DNA of 64,000 bases, from positions 52,569 through 116,568 of the forward strand of contig CACPJJ010000001.1 of assembly GCA_902634305.1 (NCBI GenBank). Direction: 5' to 3'. Numbering within the stretch: position 1 is the stretch's first letter; the number at the start of each line of letters is the position of its first letter. The notes beneath the pieces are model-generated. The model was not told where the DNA came from. It saw nothing but the letters and a program-made list of their open reading frames with translations, and did not search any database. Of the stretch, positions 62,903-64,000 are shown piece after piece. The stretch comes from an uncultured Pelagibacteraceae bacterium (GTDB lineage Bacteria > Pseudomonadota > Alphaproteobacteria > Pelagibacterales > Pelagibacteraceae). Made by a program: the position numbers and the translations under genes.

Positions 62903-64000
62903 ATATATTTGAAGAATATAAAAATAAATTAATACTAATTATCAAAAAAGCTGAAGAAGATAAGTTGCTAATACTTCCAGAGAATTTAGATGGAGTTAAT
63001 GTAGATTCAACTCCTCCAAAAATTGATTTTGATATATCAACTAATGTTGCTATGGTTTTAGCCAAACCAAACAATAAGTCACCAAATGATTTAGCTCAAA
63101 TTTTAATTAAACTTTTAAAAAATGAAGATAAAAGTATTGAAGAAATATCTTTTGCTAAACCCGGGTTTATTAATATTAAATTTAATAAAGATTACTGGAA
63201 CAATTTTACTAATAATTTAATTAATTCTCCTCATAATTATGGTGTATCCAATAAAGAGAAGAAAAAATATTTAGTAGAATTTGTTTCGGCTAATCCAACT
63301 GGTCCTTTGCATGTTGGTCACTGCAGAGGTGCTATTTTAGGTGATGTTATTTCAAATATTTTGGAATTTAATCAAAATATTGTTGAACGTGAATATTATG
63401 TTAATGATTATGGTAATCAAATCTCTCATTTTAATCATTCTGTATATTTAAGAATTAGAGAGAAACTTTATGATGAACAATTTCCATTAGACAATCCTGA
63501 CCTTTATCCAGGCGATTATTTAAAAGATATAGCAAATAACATTGTCAAAAATAATAAAGATACAAATTTTGAAAATTTTAAAGATATAGAAAATCATTTA
63601 AAAAAGCTCTCAATTAATGAATCGTTAAATTTAATTAAAAAAAACTTAAACGATCTAGGCATCAAACATGATAATTTTATAAGTGAGACAAGTTTAGTTA
63701 ATGATAATGAGGTTGAAAAGGTAATTGAAAAACTTAAAAAAACAAAACATATTTATACAGGCAAAATTAAAGCTCCAGAAGGTGAAGATCAAAGCAAGTG
63801 GACTGAGAGAGAACAACTATTATTTAGATCTACTGATTTTGGTGATGACAAAGATAGAGCTTTACAAAAAAGCGATTTGACGTGGACTTATTTTGCAAGT
63901 GATGTTGCTTATCATAATACAAAAGTTAACAGAAACTTTCATAAGTTGATAAATATTTTAGGTGCAGATCATGCAGGGTACATAAAAAGAATTACATCTG
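62899..64000 (+). CDS. argS: Arginyl-tRNA synthetase, 3'-truncated by window edge
   Basis: Class Ia synthetase charging tRNA-Arg. The frame opens at the ATG overlapping the dgt stop and is open to the end of the window (about 367 residues seen of roughly 570 expected). The N-terminal Add-1 domain covers about residues 1-110. The HIGH-type motif is in FVSANPTGPLHVGHCRGA near residue 126-143, followed by YVNDYGNQI near 167. The stretch ILGADHAGYIKRI at the window end leads toward the KMSKS region, which is not seen. Confidence 0.95.
   Translation, partial: MNIFEEYKNKLILIIKKAEEDKLLILPENLDGVNVDSTPPKIDFDISTNVAMVLAKPNNKSPNDLAQILIKLLKNEDKSIEEISFAKPGFINIKFNKDYWNNFTNNLINSPHNYGVSNKEKKKYLVEFVSANPTGPLHVGHCRGAILGDVISNILEFNQNIVEREYYVNDYGNQISHFNHSVYLRIREKLYDEQFPLDNPDLYPGDYLKDIANNIVKNNKDTNFENFKDIENHLKKLSINESLNLIKKNLNDLGIKHDNFISETSLVNDNEVEKVIEKLKKTKHIYTGKIKAPEGEDQSKWTEREQLLFRSTDFGDDKDRALQKSDLTWTYFASDVAYHNTKVNRNFHKLINILGADHAGYIKRITS

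Noticed and set aside
1..64000. Mobile elements, CRISPR arrays, phage or integrase genes, rRNA
   Set aside because: Looked for repeats with spacers, transposase-like frames and rRNA motifs; none seen. Gene order is continuous core genome.

Overview
The window is a very AT-rich, tightly packed bacterial chromosome segment. Its gene content, gene order and protein sequences point to an alphaproteobacterium of the SAR11 type (Pelagibacterales) or a close relative. Four observations support this: alphaproteobacterial neighbourhoods (rpsB-tsf-frr-uppS-cdsA-dxr-bamA-lpx; eno-ftsB-lipA-coq10; ispDF fusion; ntrYX-trkAH; phoR-pstSCAB-phoU-phoB; argS-dgt-erpA-xthA); a GTTC-N7-GTTC alphaproteobacterial LexA box; a general amino-acid transporter aapJQMP; and extreme compaction. 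Many genes meet in TAATG or ATGA overlaps, and no stretch over 300 bases lacks a gene. I see no mobile elements, rRNA, CRISPR arrays or phage genes.

Layout. 1-5655 carries replication and translation genes (dnaE 3' part, rpsB, tsf, frr). 5652-15107 is an envelope operon: undecaprenyl diphosphate synthase, CDP-DAG synthase, DXR, BamA, OmpH/Skp, FabZ, LpxD, LpxA, LpxI, LpxB. 15087-22501 (minus) holds gltX, lexA, trpCDGE and a PpiD-like protein. 22558-29016 (plus) holds tpiA, secG, pyrG, kdsA, eno, ftsB, lipA and a RatA/Coq10 protein. 28999-31050 (minus) holds cinA C-domain, pgpA and ispDF. 31087-37014 (plus) holds ntrY, ntrX, trkA and trkH. Then come tRNA-Arg and the aapJQMP transporter (37041-41510), an XRE regulator, and minus-strand tRNA-Asn and tRNA-Cys. 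42366-47901 holds valS, ilvD and a manC-like gene. 47905-55108 is a complete phosphate regulon. Convergent to it is a small arsenate-detoxification cluster (55097-56396, minus). 56455-59607 is a zinc regulon (zur, znuB, znuC divergent from znuA). 59650 to the end holds an Ldh2-family oxidoreductase, xthA, erpA, dgt and the start of argS.

Regulation readable from sequence. There is a LexA box on lexA and two tandem Zur boxes between znuC and znuA. PhoB-like 11-bp-spaced half-sites precede both pstS and pstC. Intrinsic terminators directly follow the solute-binding-protein genes aapJ and pstS. Two candidate structured mRNA leaders may mask Shine-Dalgarno sequences, before rpsB and before aapJ. 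The aapJ leader and the rpsB pseudoknot are the least explained signals here.

Functional links. Phosphate import sits beside arsenate reductase and an aquaglyceroporin-like channel, a likely answer to arsenate entering through Pst. The zinc importer uses a periplasmic protein with a tandemly repeated His/Asp-rich loop. Several genes expected from related genomes are missing from their usual slots (pyrH, rseP, pdhABC-lpd, ntrBC), so they have been lost or moved.
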